NCBI GenBank assembly: GCA_018907035.1
Contig: JACCIC010000003.1
Location: 2,518,001-2,582,000, forward strand
Length of the DNA: 64,000 nt
Reading direction: 5' to 3'
Source of the DNA: Sycobia sp. Sy_11
Taxonomy: Eukaryota; Arthropoda; Insecta; Hymenoptera; Epichrysomallidae
The notes beneath the pieces are model-generated. The model was not told where the DNA came from and searched no databases. It saw only the letters and a program-made list of their open reading frames with translations. A program made the translations under genes and the position numbers. Each line of letters starts with the position of its first letter. Positions within the stretch are counted from its first letter, which is position 1. Below are positions 40,219-52,200 of this stretch, one piece after another.

Positions 40219-40494
40219 GTGGCAACATCACGCCACACCACCGGAACTTCTACATCTTCCTCGTCCGCCATGAATTTCTTTCAGGAGGCAGCAATTTTCT
40301 GCACCCCCGCTACCAAAATAACCGTTTCCAAATCAACTCCGATCTCCGAAGAAGCCGAGTTCATAAAGCAAGGCCGTAAACGCATCCGTGTTGCCAAATC
40401 CGCACCAACGCTCTCCGATCTGGATTCTGACACTGAAAAAGAATCGCCCATCGCTGTTCGACCCCACGCCCCATCATTATCCGCCAAAAAATGA
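40219..40494 (+). pseudogene. Jockey ORF1 (gag-like) remnant
   Basis: The 91-codon frame continues upstream without a Met (coiled-coil-like IIIDLRDQIDRLQN at about 40135) and is Ser/Thr-rich. It includes FIKQGRKRIRVAKSAPTLSD. It stops at TGA before any CCHC zinc knuckle. The identification depends mainly on its position just upstream of the RT fragment, so the exact family of this piece is unproven. Confidence 0.5.
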
Positions 40495-40599
40495 TTTGGC
40501 CAAAGCTAAAGATCGCCATAGAGAAAGCTGGAATCTCCGTTCGTCGGGCCGTCAACACCTCTGACTCGGTCAAGGTATACGCGGCAACGGTAGACGACT

Positions 40600-42357
40600 T
40601 CAGGCGAAGACATCCAAGACGAAGACAAGCAAAAGAATAGAATCCGGAAGAAATGGCAACATCTTAGAACTCCACTTCTCAAAAACGAACTCAACTCCGT
40701 ACAAAGGGACATCCACTCTGGCATAAACGAGCTCAGAAACAGCCGCTTCAACGATTTCATCACTGAAGCCGAAACTCACCCCAAAAACGTCTGGAAGGTG
40801 ATGAAATCTATACAAGGTAGTCGCCCTTGCCTTCCACCACTCAAGCAAAATGGCCAAACCTTCTCACGCGCTGAAGAAAAGACCGAGATCTTCGCATCAT
40901 CTTTCAGCAATCAGTGCTCACCTCTACCCAGCGCACCAGAACTCTCACGCTTTTATGAGCATTTCACCCAGACAGCTCAACACTTCCTCCTTTCAAACAG
41001 GGACATATCCCTACCTCCCCCAAAGAGATAAGAGACATCATTCGCAGTCTTCAAAACAAGAAAGCCCCTGGTGCTGACAAAATCAATAACAACACACTAA
41101 AAATCCTTCCCCATAAACACATCATATCCATATGCAATAGCGTAAACGCAATGATGAGACATCAATACTTTCCCAAGGCCTGGAAAACGGCCATAGTAGT
41201 CTGTCTTCCAAAAGCCGGGAAGTCCCTCAAGGACCCCTCAAGCTATCGTCCCATCAGTCTTCTAAACTCCCTAAGCAAAGTGGCGGAAAGCATTATTCTA
41301 AAACGCCTCATACCAGAAAAAACCTCATACCTGACTGTCAGTATGGGTTCCGCACAGGGCACAGCATCTGTCACCAACTTCTCAGAGTTACGGAACTCAT
41401 TGCTGACAACATGAACAGACGGCTGCACACAACGATGCTGCTGCTAGATGTCCAGCAAGCCTTCGACAGGGTATGGCATGATGGGCTCGTCTTCAAGCTC
41501 ATTGCTAATGACATCCCCCACTATTTGACCTGTATTAGGATAATAAAGTCATTCCTATCAGACCGATTTATTCGAGTTAGGGTAGGCAACTCCCTTTCCG
41601 CTCCAAAGGCCATCTCAGCCGGCGTCCCTCAAGGGTCTAAGCTCTCCTCCCTACTTTTTACTTTCTTCTGCCATGATATTCCCATACAAAATACAATTAC
41701 CACGTCACTCTACGCGGACGATATTGCCGTCATAGACGCCACTAAAACAGTCTGTCACAGTACCTCAAGGCTAAACAGATTTCTTCCACACCTCATCAAC
41801 AGGTACTCACGGTGGAGACTCTCCATCAACGAGAGCAAGTCCAGTGCAATCTTGATCTCCCGTAAAAACCGCACCCCTCCAAGCATAACAATTAAGACTT
41901 CTCCATTCCGTGGAGCCAATCGGTCAAATACCTTGGAGTGACATTCGACAGGAACCTATCCTGAAATAAACACCTCCGCCTCATCAGAAGCAAAATGCTA
42001 GAAGCCTTCTTAAAGCTCAAACCTTTCTTCCATAGCAAAACCCTGTCACCCAGAACAAAGGCTAGAGCCTTCTCCGCCACCATCAGGAGCATTGCCATAT
42101 ATGCCATCCCCACCTGGGGGTGCATCTCCCCAGATATACTTCAGCAACTCCAAGGCACCTACATGAGGCTGCTACGCTCTTCCCTCAACATCCCTTGGTA
42201 CTTAAGGAACATTCAAGTACTTAAGGAAACTAACCTTCTTGCTCTCAACGATTACGCGAACAAATTCGCCAAAAATCTGAGAGAATCGATTAAACAACAC
42301 CCGAACTCAGGAATCCAATCCGTGAGTGGCATCCTTCCTAAATCGATGGATCGCTAA
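40600..42357 (+). pseudogene. Jockey ORF2 reverse transcriptase fragment, frameshifted
   Basis: The linker before RT reads RIRKKWQHLRTPLLK and NVWKVMKSIQG. Then come NKKAPGADKINN, KTAIVVCLPKAGK and SSYRPISLLNSLSKVAE, which are RT fingers. The palm has LLLDVQQAFDRVWHDGL, GVPQGSKLSSLLFTF and the catalytic LYADDIAV. The thumb region has ETNLLALNDYANKFA. Frame changes occur near 41030, 41330-41410 and 41930. A stop at 42355 ends the frame, and no RNase H follows, as usual for Jockey. Both catalytic Asp motifs of the palm are present, but the reading frame is not intact. Confidence 0.88.
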
Positions 42358-42770
42358 AGGAGGCCTTGCCACCTAATCAAAGATCCGTAACCCCATCAGC
42401 CACCACCGGCCACTCCGTGCTTCGTTTTCGTAAGTAAACCTCTGCCCCCATGAAGACAGAGCCCCTAAACTCACCAATTCCTCCCCCTATCCACATCCCA
42501 CTTCTGCTCCCCCACCCCCTACACCATTCCATTAATAATTTTATCCCAACAGGTAAAGGAAATGATACCCCCGGGTAGGAATCCCTGCGGGGAGGTTTTA
42601 GTCGGTAGGCATGCGAACAAAGACTCCATGAATCCGATACTACTTCTTAGAGAGGTGTTTTAAAAAAAAAAAAAAAACAATTATTCATATCCAACTTTGG
42701 GATTCGTATGCTAAAGGAGGTGTGACGTATTTTGTTTTCTTTTATTTTTATTTTCTCTTACGTGGGAAAT

Positions 42771-42795
42771 CTCTCTCTCTCTCTCTCTCTCTCTC
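42771..42795. repeat. (CT)12 microsatellite
   Basis: A short CT run beyond the Jockey poly(A) tail. Confidence 0.9.
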
Positions 42796-42990
42796 TTCCT
42801 CCTTTTATAAAATGGTTTTGTATGCCAAATCATATTGAATATAGTTTGTGACGACAAATTATGTTTTTATTTTTACATATTATATTAAGTTCAGAATTGT
42901 GACAAAGATCTATGTTTTTTTTAGTTTGAACGTAAGAAATAATGACAAAATAGGGTTATTTACCAATAACCTCGAAACTATTGTATATAC

Positions 42991-43115
<125 letters not shown>

Positions 43116-43291
43116 ATATATGGTCACTTCTGCATAAAAAGGCAATATCCATCGTGTGCTTAAAAAATACGCTATTCGAATACCAACATTTTGCTTGAAT
43201 TTTAGTTGGCATCGCTACGAAAATATTCCCGGTATTTAATTGAAAAAACGAAAATATACGAAATATGTATATATATGTATGCGTGTGTATA

Positions 43292-43298
<7 letters not shown>

Positions 43299-43338
<40 letters not shown>
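43299..43338. repeat. (AT)20 microsatellite
   Basis: An AT run about 50 bases before the 60-bp minisatellite array. Confidence 0.95.
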
Positions 43339-43341
<3 letters not shown>

Positions 43342-43387
43342 TGTATATTATATTGTAAATAATATATATACACATTTTAAATAAGGT

Positions 43388-44064
43388 TTCTACTGAGAAA
43401 TATTGTATTGGCGTGTACGGGCGGTAGATTACGATATTCCATTGCCTCATGACGAATTCTATAGGCAGTGGTGTGTTCGACTGATAGAATGCCATGTCTA
43501 GGTGTCTCTGGGCGATTTCTAGGGGGAATGTTGTAGTTATTTGATAGAAAACGACGTCCAAGTAGAAGAGAAAGATTCATGTTGAGACGTTAAAATACTA
43601 TATCTAGGTCTTTCTGAACGACTTTTACTGGTAGTATTGTGTTTAGTCGTTAGAAAGCGATGCTAGCTTTCTCGGAACGACTTCTACTGGGAGTATCGCA
43701 TTTAGTTGGTAGGAAATGATGTTTAGGTATGTCGAGACAACTTCTACGGGGAGTTTCGTGTTGGGATGATAGAATGCGATTCCCAGGTGTTTTGGAACGA
43801 CTTCTACGGGGAATTTCGTGTTCGGACGGTAGAAAATGATGTCTAGGTATGACGAGACGACTTCTACGAGAATTTCGTGTTTGGACGGTAGAAGACGATG
43901 TCCAGGAATGACGGGACGACTTCCACGGGGAATTTCGTGTTCGGACGGTCGAAGACGATGTCCAAGTATGACGGGAAGACTTCTATGGAGAGGTTCATGT
44001 TGGGACGTTCGAATACGATGTCGGGATGTTTTGGAACGACTTGTACGGAGATTGTTTAAGAGAC
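43388..44064 (+). repeat. 60-bp minisatellite, main array (about 11 units)
   Basis: Units share CTTCTACGGGGAATTTCGTG, TTCGGACGGTAGAA and ATGATGTCTAGGTATG followed by ACGAGACGA. Spacing is 59-60 bp in the better preserved half (43680-44040), and units are more diverged toward 43388. Since 60 is a multiple of three, the minus strand stays open for 153 codons and reads as a repeated 20-aa pattern. I see no independent sign that it is translated. Confidence 0.85.
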
Positions 44065-44103
44065 TTATATAAAGAGATTCATTTTCTATCATTTGAACAC
44101 GCA

Positions 44104-44300
44104 CACTTCTAGTAAAAATCGTCCCAGTATAGCTGGATGTTGTATTCTACCTTCCCAACACAAAACTCTCTAGCAGTCGTCCCGAGACATGTTATAATTC
44201 CGACCATGATACTCTATAAACGTCGTCTTGAGAGACTTGGACATCTTTTTTTACCGCTCGAACTCGAAAGTACAATTTTCCTCATAGAAGCCGTATGTAA
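44104..44300 (-). repeat. 60-bp minisatellite, inverted copies (about 3 units)
   Basis: Phrases such as CTAGTAAAAATCGTCCC, TCTAGCAGTCGTCCCGAGAC and CTCATAGAAGCCGT are the complement of the main array unit. Orientation therefore flips near 44070-44100. Confidence 0.7.
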
Positions 44301-44363
44301 TATGCATATATGTGTGTATTAAATATGGTTGTACATTCTGTATATACATACTATATATACAGA

Positions 44364-44505
44364 AGCGACGATAGGCAAATTACGGTCAATTATTTATAGT
44401 AATATAGATGTTTATATATAGAGTACTTTTTACTTAGATATTATTGAATTGCTTATGAAATCGGTTAAATTATTATCTCCAGCGAAGCCGAGACGGGGGA
44501 TGCTA

Positions 44506-44569
<64 letters not shown>

Positions 44570-44640
44570 ATATTCTATGAAATGGTCGGGAAAATATCAG
44601 CTTTTTGAAGTGAACGCTGCTTTGAAGCAACTTTTTATAC
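44364..44640 (+). repeat. Tandem duplication unit 1 with Helitron-like 3' end
   Basis: The unit starts GCGACGATAGGCAAATTACG and carries ATTTATAGTAATATAGAT. It includes GCGAAGCCGAGACGGGGGAT followed by GCTAGT at 44502-44507, the CTAG-T end expected of a Helitron. An (AT)n run and ATACAAAAGCGATA follow. A similar unit starts at about 44645, so the period is about 281 bp. Confidence 0.6.
44507..44561. repeat. (AT)27 microsatellite
   Basis: It follows directly after the GCTAG Helitron-like 3' end. Confidence 0.95.
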
Positions 44641-44644
44641 AAAA

Positions 44645-44783
44645 GCGATATGATAGGTAAATTACGGTGAATTATTTATAGTAATATAGATTTGTATAGA
44701 TAGAGTGCTTCTTACTTATATATTATTGAACTGTTTATGAAATTGATTAAATTATTATATGGGGGATGTCGAGATAGGGGATA

Positions 44784-44847
<64 letters not shown>

Positions 44848-45315
44848 TGCCTTTTCTTCATTATTTCTAATGCAGTGGAGTGGGCTATTATAAAAAAAGG
44901 TAGCTTGACCAAAAATATGGAAAGGGGCCGATATAGACGAATAAAGATAATCTTTATGTACAAGACGCGTGAACTTCGCTTCGTTAATGCGTCCGTATAT
45001 CCAAGCAGTTACACGAGCGTTGAAAATGGACAGGAAAAATAACAGCTGCTGGTCTTTGCCGTGTTCGCTTGACTGCGCCACATTTTCCTTCGTTTGGCCT
45101 CCTTTTCCTCGCTCGCAGGCAATGGCCCACTTCTCTGAGCCCTGATTATTTCACAGACATTGTCCCGTTTTATTTTCGTATTTTAAATTAAATACCGCGA
45201 ATATGTAGGTATTAATTCTAACTGAAATTGAAGCAAAACAAATTGGTCTGCAAGATACCACCTTCTTGAACCGGACGCTGAGATAGCACCTTTTTATACG
45301 GAAGCGCTATATAAT
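44645..45315 (+). repeat. Tandem duplication unit 2, extended
   Basis: It begins like unit 1 (GGTAAATTACGGTGAATTAT) and has a degraded version of the same end (GGGGGATGTCGAGATAGGGG then ATACTAAT) followed by (AT)n. It continues into a GC-richer unique block (44850-45170). It ends with TTCTTGAACCGGACGCTGAG, which resembles the TTTTGAAGTGAACGCTGC close of unit 1. Confidence 0.55.
44787..44842. repeat. (AT)28 microsatellite
   Basis: It follows the second copy of the same Helitron-like end. Confidence 0.95.
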
Positions 45316-46159
45316 TTTATGATTTCTCTTAATATACTTGCTACGTTATTTCACTAATGCCGTTATACATTTCAAATTTTGAATATTGTCATTCGTTTGT
45401 CTAATTAATTTGATCTATTTAGATGTATGAATATAAAAAAAAAATTTTAAACGCAGCATAATGTTATTATTATATCATTGCCTTTGCTAAAAATGATTAA
45501 ATTAAATATTTTATTAGTTAAAACAAATACAATGTCTGTGAATAATTTTGCTATATTTTTTAATAGAAATCACGTTGTATAATTCTATAATAATTATTCT
45601 ATTTCAATTCAGTTAATTATTGTTATTTTAAATTCATTAAAAATTAACAGTTATGCCATAATTATAATATATAAGCTTCATAAAATTATTGAAATTTTGT
45701 TCTATTTGTTTATAATCAAATAGTGAACATTGTCAGATTTTCTTTCATGGATAAATACACTTTTTACATATAGTACATTTTTCTTTACATTCATTATTTT
45801 TATATTATTCCAGTCGCCAAGTTATATTATCGTAATATATTTGTAATATTACATTTTAAATATTATAATTTCTGTAGCAATTTAACAAAAATATTTTTGT
45901 ATTGTATCTGTGTAATATTACTCGAATATTATACTACTGAAATCATTAAGTTACTTAACTGTAGTTTGTAGGTGCTATAAAATAAATAGAAATATTTTAT
46001 GACATGACATATTAACATATTACGGATACGTCTCTAAAATATTATTATAATTCCCATGCAAAAAGCTTTTAATTTTTTAATGGCTTTGACTACTTGTAGA
46101 TTCATACTTATTGTTATTTAAATTCGCTCTAATTATGCTTTTCAATACCGGTGATAATC
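45316..46159. other. AT-rich non-coding DNA
   Basis: Nothing recognised between the duplicated repeat block and the SINE-like sequence. Confidence 0.5.
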
Positions 46160-46306
46160 AGTGACGGAAGTATACTATGGTGCTTTGTAAATAAAGTGCA
46201 TTGTGTAAATCATTACAACGGTGCTTGTGTCAATCGGTCGAGACCGGGATTTGAACTCGGATCACCAAGTTACTAGTCCTTCGCTCTAACGATCGAACTA
46301 TAGGCC
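46160..46306 (-). repeat. tRNA-Thr-derived SINE-like sequence / tRNA pseudogene
   Basis: On the minus strand from 46306, GGCCTATAGTTCGATCGTTA has a D-arm / A-box layout, followed by GACTAGTAACTTGG with an AGT anticodon-like loop (CTAGTAA). GATCCGAGTTCAAATCCCGG then contains a B box. The order resembles tRNA-Thr(AGT), but the acceptor and anticodon stems pair poorly and there is no fit to a working tRNA. About 70 bases of non-tRNA sequence follow on the minus strand, as in a SINE body. Confidence 0.55.
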
Positions 46307-47434
46307 TCTTATTTAAATCTTAATTAGCCATTTTTCATCATTTAAACCCAAAATTATTCTAGATAATCAATAGTTTTAACCATAAAGGTTTAATCTTTTT
46401 TAATAAGCAAATCATATAGCAATTACAGCCGTACCATTTTTTGGTTTAAATTTTTGGTTTCTAAACATTTCAAAGTACTAATTGAGTTACAAATACAAAA
46501 TATCATTTTGAATTTTTCAATAATGTTAATTAATTGCAATTTTACAAGTAGTCAAAGTTTTTTGACAAATTTGAAATTTAAAGAAACATAACTTTTTAAA
46601 CATTCATTTTTAAAGAATAAAGCTTTTTTTATTAAAAATGAATTATATTTTTAGTAACATATTTGTTCAGTATAAAATTAGTATATTAAAATATAATAGA
46701 CACAAATAGGTTGTCAATTATTATTCATTGATAGATATTGCTGCTTAGGTCTAGCTAGAAAGAGAAAAATTTCCAATCAATAATGTCCAAATTTTATAAA
46801 TGACCTTTGAAAAATTCAAAATTACCTCCAAAAATTCTGAAAAACTTCGAAAATATTTCTTATCAATTTTAAAGCATTTTTCTTTTAGCATAATTTATAT
46901 TAAACTTAATAGTTTAAGGGTAAAAAATATATATAGTTTTTAAAGAATTTCAAATATAACTTTACAAATCTTTCGACTGAAATACTGATAAAGATTATAT
47001 ATTCAATATGTGTGTTTGTGTGTAATATTTGTCCGATATTACTTTTGAAATATGATAACTATTTGGAATTTTTGAGTTATAATATTTCTGCAATATAATA
47101 GTATTATTTTCCATAGTAAATCGGTAACATCAGATAATATTATATTTATCATATTTTGAATTTAATGTTACAGATATGTTTATTTTAAATAATTTTATTA
47201 ATTTTAATACAGAAATATTCAAATATCATGAACATTTGTAATATACCCTACCCGCTGGGATGCTTCTCAATAGATAATTGAATTCTGTATATTTACTGTA
47301 TATTTATATATTTACTGTTTTGAAACTGATATTATTTATTTCTGATATATACTCTTCAAAATCACTATATAAGAGAATATTCTCGGAATTATATATAGAA
47401 TTGATGTAGTAATTATTTATTTTTTATGAATTTT

Positions 47435-47527
47435 GTATGTGTATGTGTGTGCGTGTGTATATGCGTGTGTATGTGCGTGCGTGTGTGCGTGTGTGTGCGC
47501 GCGCGGGTGGGTGGGTGGGGGTGTGTG
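47435..47527. repeat. (GT)n imperfect microsatellite
   Basis: A GT-rich tract with GC, GTGC and GGTG interruptions. Confidence 0.9.
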
Positions 47528-47615
47528 TACTTATGCATCCAAAATAAAACATAACTGTTAATTTGTACGATTATAAATAATAATGGTACTATATGTTTAA
47601 TCAATAAACATACAA

Positions 47616-47620
<5 letters not shown>

Positions 47621-47662
<42 letters not shown>
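47621..47662. repeat. (AT)21 microsatellite
   Basis: An uninterrupted AT run. Confidence 0.95.
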
Positions 47663-47674
<12 letters not shown>

Positions 47675-48061
47675 ATATATTTCTTAAAAAATCGTTCTTA
47701 GCAGATAAGTATATAGAACCATAAATATTTATTTTGATGAGTTTTGTTTAAAATATTTTTTGAAATTTAATGTAATTTCGGAAATAAACTGAACAAATCA
47801 TTATTTATTTGGGTCTTTTATAGTTTTTGTCAGAAAAATTGCATTTGTATCAAAAGCTATTATAATATTCATAAACAACATACCAAACAATATATACATA
47901 TAAATTTTGAGCAAAGTAGAGTAGGAGAATTTATCATCAGTTTGTTCGTCGCTTACACTTCATCCCTCCTTGCACTTCTCTTTTCAAAATTCTGTATTTT
48001 TAATTTTCCTGATGCTTTTTATAGTGTAAGAAAGAAAGCAAAAAACATTAAATAATCTGAC

Positions 48062-48065
<4 letters not shown>

Positions 48066-48092
<27 letters not shown>
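48066..48092. repeat. (GA)13 microsatellite
   Basis: A short GA run. Confidence 0.92.
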
Positions 48093-48846
48093 ACTCTGGT
48101 TGCAACCAGTTGCAACTTGCAAGTCTGCAAGCAATTAGTTTTTTTATGCAGGTACTAAAGGTAATCAGCCATACCAAATTGAATAGTTTGCTATTTTTAA
48201 AGCCAATATAGCTGTGATGTCTCTATCCTGTAAAAATAAGCTATAGCGCGCGAAAAATGTGCCGTTTGAAATTTAATATTTTAGAATATTAATTAAAATT
48301 ATTATATTATAGAAATGAAATAAGAACAATATTAATTTATAAGTTAGCTTTATTCGATAAGTATAAACTGCGCGGCTGCCGAAAGCGAAGTGTTTGTATC
48401 CGCAAAAACATCTCTATGCACACCCCCGCACACATCGCAACTTCCCACCCCAAGTATAGCGAGCGCCAATCCGCGCATCGACCGTCCTTCTCCCTTGCTG
48501 GTTGTGCACGCTGCAGCTGCTCCCATGCAGCGTCGCTTAATTGCGGGAATTCCTCGGCGGTCATAAATGTGCATCGTCTCGCTTGAGCTATGCGCGTGTA
48601 TTTGTTGGCCATCGAACTCAATTATAAAATGTAGTTCAAATATAATATTTATTTGAACGGAATGCCCATACATATCGATTCTATATGAATAATGTATATT
48701 TTTAATGTCCGTGTCCTTTGCGCTATCAAGTGATTCAATATTATTTGTATTCATAAACTATTATAAAATACATATTTGCTATAGGTATAAAATACTTATT
48801 TTTGATCGTTTAAGCTATTTTTTATTACATAATTATATTTCGCGGT

Positions 48847-48917
48847 TATAAAAGGAGTGTAAAAGGACATGACAAAATACGGTTTCGTGACACGTCGAAT
48901 GTAGTCGTATTACGTCA
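48847..48917 (+). promoter_or_regulatory. Candidate XPC promoter (TATA-like and CRE-like motifs)
   Basis: TATAAAAGG at 48847 and TACGTCA at 48911 lie about 380-450 bases upstream of the XPC ATG on the same strand. Motif matches of this size are weak evidence in AT-rich DNA. The distance would require a long or spliced leader. Confidence 0.25.
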
Positions 48918-49295
48918 CATAGCCAAACAAATATTCAAACCAGCAAACATCTGGCATACATTTAGGAATTGGTTTTGAATATCTGGAATGGCGCCCTCTA
49001 TGTAACTTAAAAAACGAAGGCGCGCATGCTCATCTCCTTCTGGAATCTCTGGTTCAGATTTGGAAACGCTAATCAGCTGATAGTATATTACAAGCAGTTA
49101 TAAACAAAGAATAAAATATGAGTATATATATGAGAATTCAAGATTATGTTTTTTCATACTCACAATGTTTCATTTATGTGTAGTTTGTAAATATGTTCCT
49201 ATTTAAAATGATTAATTTATATGCCGACAATAAAAATGTTTATATATACAATATTTAATTTCTGTGTTACATGAAAAAATATTTAGTTTTTCAAA

Positions 49296-52200
49296 ATGAA
49301 TAAATTATCGGATGATGAGAGTTCTGACAGCAGCAGCGAATTTCTCGTACCAATAAATAAAATTGATCTGAATTCTTCTTTCTTTGATCCATTAAAGAAT
49401 AAAACTAGTCTTGTAAAGCCGGTGTCCAGCCCAGATAGTTCTGAAAATTCTGATGAAGATTTTGATTATACAAATGAAAATAATGTTAGTAGTGCTGATC
49501 TTCTTTCTCAGGTTCTAAAAAATCTTGAACATGCAAAGGAGCAAACCTTTAAAACAGATATTAACCATTTGGCTGCTTCAACATCCAAGAAAGCTTTAAA
49601 TACTTCTAATAATATTGAATTATCTGAAGAAATTAGTAATCTCCTTAAACAAGGAGAGAGTGGAACTGCTTTTTCTATAGAAGACAATGATGAAAAAGAT
49701 GTCGATGATGATTATAAATCAGAAACTAAAATAGATTATACTATTCCAGATAAAGGTGTTGAAATTCATCTTCCTGGTACAAATGTGTTATATGATTGGA
49801 AAAAGAGAAAACAACAGGATTTGCAAAAGTTATTACAAAGTAAAATTAATCAAAGAATAAGGAGTACTCAAGTTTATATGCATAAAGTGGGTTTACTTGT
49901 TTGGTTAACACATGGGTTTTTTCTAAATAAATTGGCAAATGATACAGATTTATTAGGAACAGCTTTATCTTTGGTATCTTCGACAAATTATCCAAAAGGT
50001 AGAATAGATTTAAATTATTTAGAAAAATTTACTATATGGTTTCAAAAAATGTTTCAAATTTGTGAAGAACATAAAGAAGTAGTTTATAGTAAAGATTCAT
50101 TAATGAAAAACCTTTTAGATAAAAAGATTCATAATTATGTAGAATTAGTATTGTTGTATATAATTACTATGAGAGGAATGGGCATGAATTGTCGTCTAGT
50201 AATTTCACTTTATCCACCTTCATTAAAACCTCGACCAGAAGAGTTATTTAAAATTCCCATAGATAATGCAACCAATGACAATGAGACATCTCTTAAAGAA
50301 GAAAAAATTGATGAAGAAAAGGAAGGTAAAATCAAACAGAGCAGAAAATTAAATAAAAAAATACAGAATAAAGCAGGGAAAAGTAAAGATAAATCTAAGC
50401 ATGAGAAGTCAATTTCACCGATCAAAATAATTCCTGAAAACAGTAAAGAAGGCTCAAAAGCAGCAAATTTAAAAGCTAAGGAAAAAGCCCTTTTAGTTTT
50501 GAAACAAGAAAAACCAGTGAATTTATCAACTTCTGTAAAGGAAATAAAACCAGATCAAATGCACAAAGAAATTATGAAAAGAAATTCAAATAAAAATATT
50601 ACAGTGAATAATGTAAAACATAGTTGTAATGATGAAGAAGTAAATATAGCTGATAATAGTAATACAATAGCCAGAAAATTACGTTCAAGAGTAAATAAAC
50701 ATGTAGAAAACATAAAATCTTCTAATACTAATAAAAATAAAGAAAAACTAATTCAACAATCCAAAGATATGGAAACTTTCACAAAAAGAAAATATTCTTC
50801 ATCACATGATTCATTTTCTGAAAAGGAAAGTAATTTTTCAACAGATGATGAATATGTTGAAAAGAAACCAAAAAGTAGAATACAAAAAAACATAACTATT
50901 AAAAAAGAACAAAATCATCAATCAAGAAAACAAAGAAAATTATTGTCATCAGATGATGAAATGGAAGTTGAAAAATTTTACAATATTTGGATAGAAGTTT
51001 ATGTTGAATCTGAAGAAAGTTGGATAAGTGTAAACATTATGGATAAAAAAATTCACTGTGTTTCAGAGATATATGTTTGTATATATAATTTTAGTGTTTT
51101 TCAGTGAAATAATATAATTAATTAAATAATTAATTTTACGTAGAAAAAGGCAAAACATCCAGTTCTATATGTAGTAGCTTGGAATTCAGCTGGTACAATG
51201 AAAGATGTAACACGACGTTACTGTCCACATTGGTTAACAGATACTAGAAAAAAACGAGTGGATGAAAAATGGTGGTATGATACATTGTACAGTTGGAAGG
51301 AGAAAAAAACAGCAATATCAAAAGCAGAAGATGAAGGATTCTTGCAAAGGTTTAATATCATTATATTCTTTAACTCTTTATAAAATTTTGTAACAAATAT
51401 GTTTTGTAGTGAGTTAGAACAACCACTTCCTAAAACGATTAGTGAATGCAAAGGCCATCCACTGTATGTATTAACAAGACATTTACTCAAATTTGAGGCA
51501 CTTTATCCACCTGATGCTGTACCTCTGGGTCATTTAAAAACTGGAGAAGCAATCTACTCTCGACATTGTGTTCACACTTTATATTCAAGAGAAACTTGGG
51601 TTAAAAAAGCACGAGTTGTAAAACCAGCTCAAGAAGCTTATAAAGTTGTAAAATCGATGCCTAAATATGATAAAGTTAGTTCAATAATAAAATCTAACAA
51701 TAAATTTATATTTTACAAATCTTTATAAGAGAAAAAATATTTTTTAAATTTGTAGCTTTCAGGAATGAAAATAAAAAATCAACCCTTAGAGTTATTTGGT
51801 AAGTGGCAAACTACTCCATATGTGCCACCGAAAGCTGTAGATGGTAAAGTTCCACGAAATGAATATGGAAATGTGGATTTATTCAAAATGTGCATGTTAC
51901 CAGAAGGAACAGCATACATAAATCGTAAGTTTAAGTAACATTCTTTTCTTAATTGAACAAATTATAATAAATGATGTTTAATCTTTTTTTGCTATGTAAA
52001 GCTTGAATATTAATGTACAAGTAAACAAAAGCATACCTATATTACTTAAATTAAGGTATATTACATGCATAAAAAAACAGTTTATCAGTAGCGTTCTTAA
52101 TCATGATTATTATCAATATTTCTCTTAAAAAAGATGTAAAAAAAATAATTACATGTACATTATTATCAAAATAAGTTAAAACTAATTTTATTTTACAATA

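Larger units (their letters stand above)
39960..42677 (+). mobile_element. Jockey-type non-LTR retrotransposon, internally deleted, poly(A) tail
   Basis: A C-rich sense strand starts abruptly after AT-rich DNA near 39960 and ends in a 16-A tail at about 42662-42677. It holds part of ORF1, the RT part of ORF2 and a 3' UTR. The apurinic endonuclease region between ORF1 and RT is missing. The 5' boundary is estimated from composition, and no target duplication was identified. The contrast in base composition with its surroundings suggests a fairly young insertion, though frameshifts show that it is dead. Confidence 0.75.
46310..49295. other. Mostly AT-rich DNA upstream of XPC
   Basis: A GC- and CpG-rich patch at 48360-48620 carries overlapping minus-strand frames (94 and 134 codons) with no recognised motif. 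The patch could be a divergent promoter or an unrecognised exon. The rest shows only microsatellites. Confidence 0.35.

Noticed and set aside
43643..44104. 153-codon frame with a repeated 20-aa pattern as a real protein
   Set aside because: It is explained by a 60-bp tandem repeat; no start context or independent coding evidence.
43388..44300. CRISPR-like array
   Set aside because: Units are adjacent diverged tandem copies with no unique spacers, and the genome is eukaryotic.
46232..46306. Functional tRNA-Thr gene
   Set aside because: The acceptor and anticodon stems do not pair properly, and a SINE-like tail follows.
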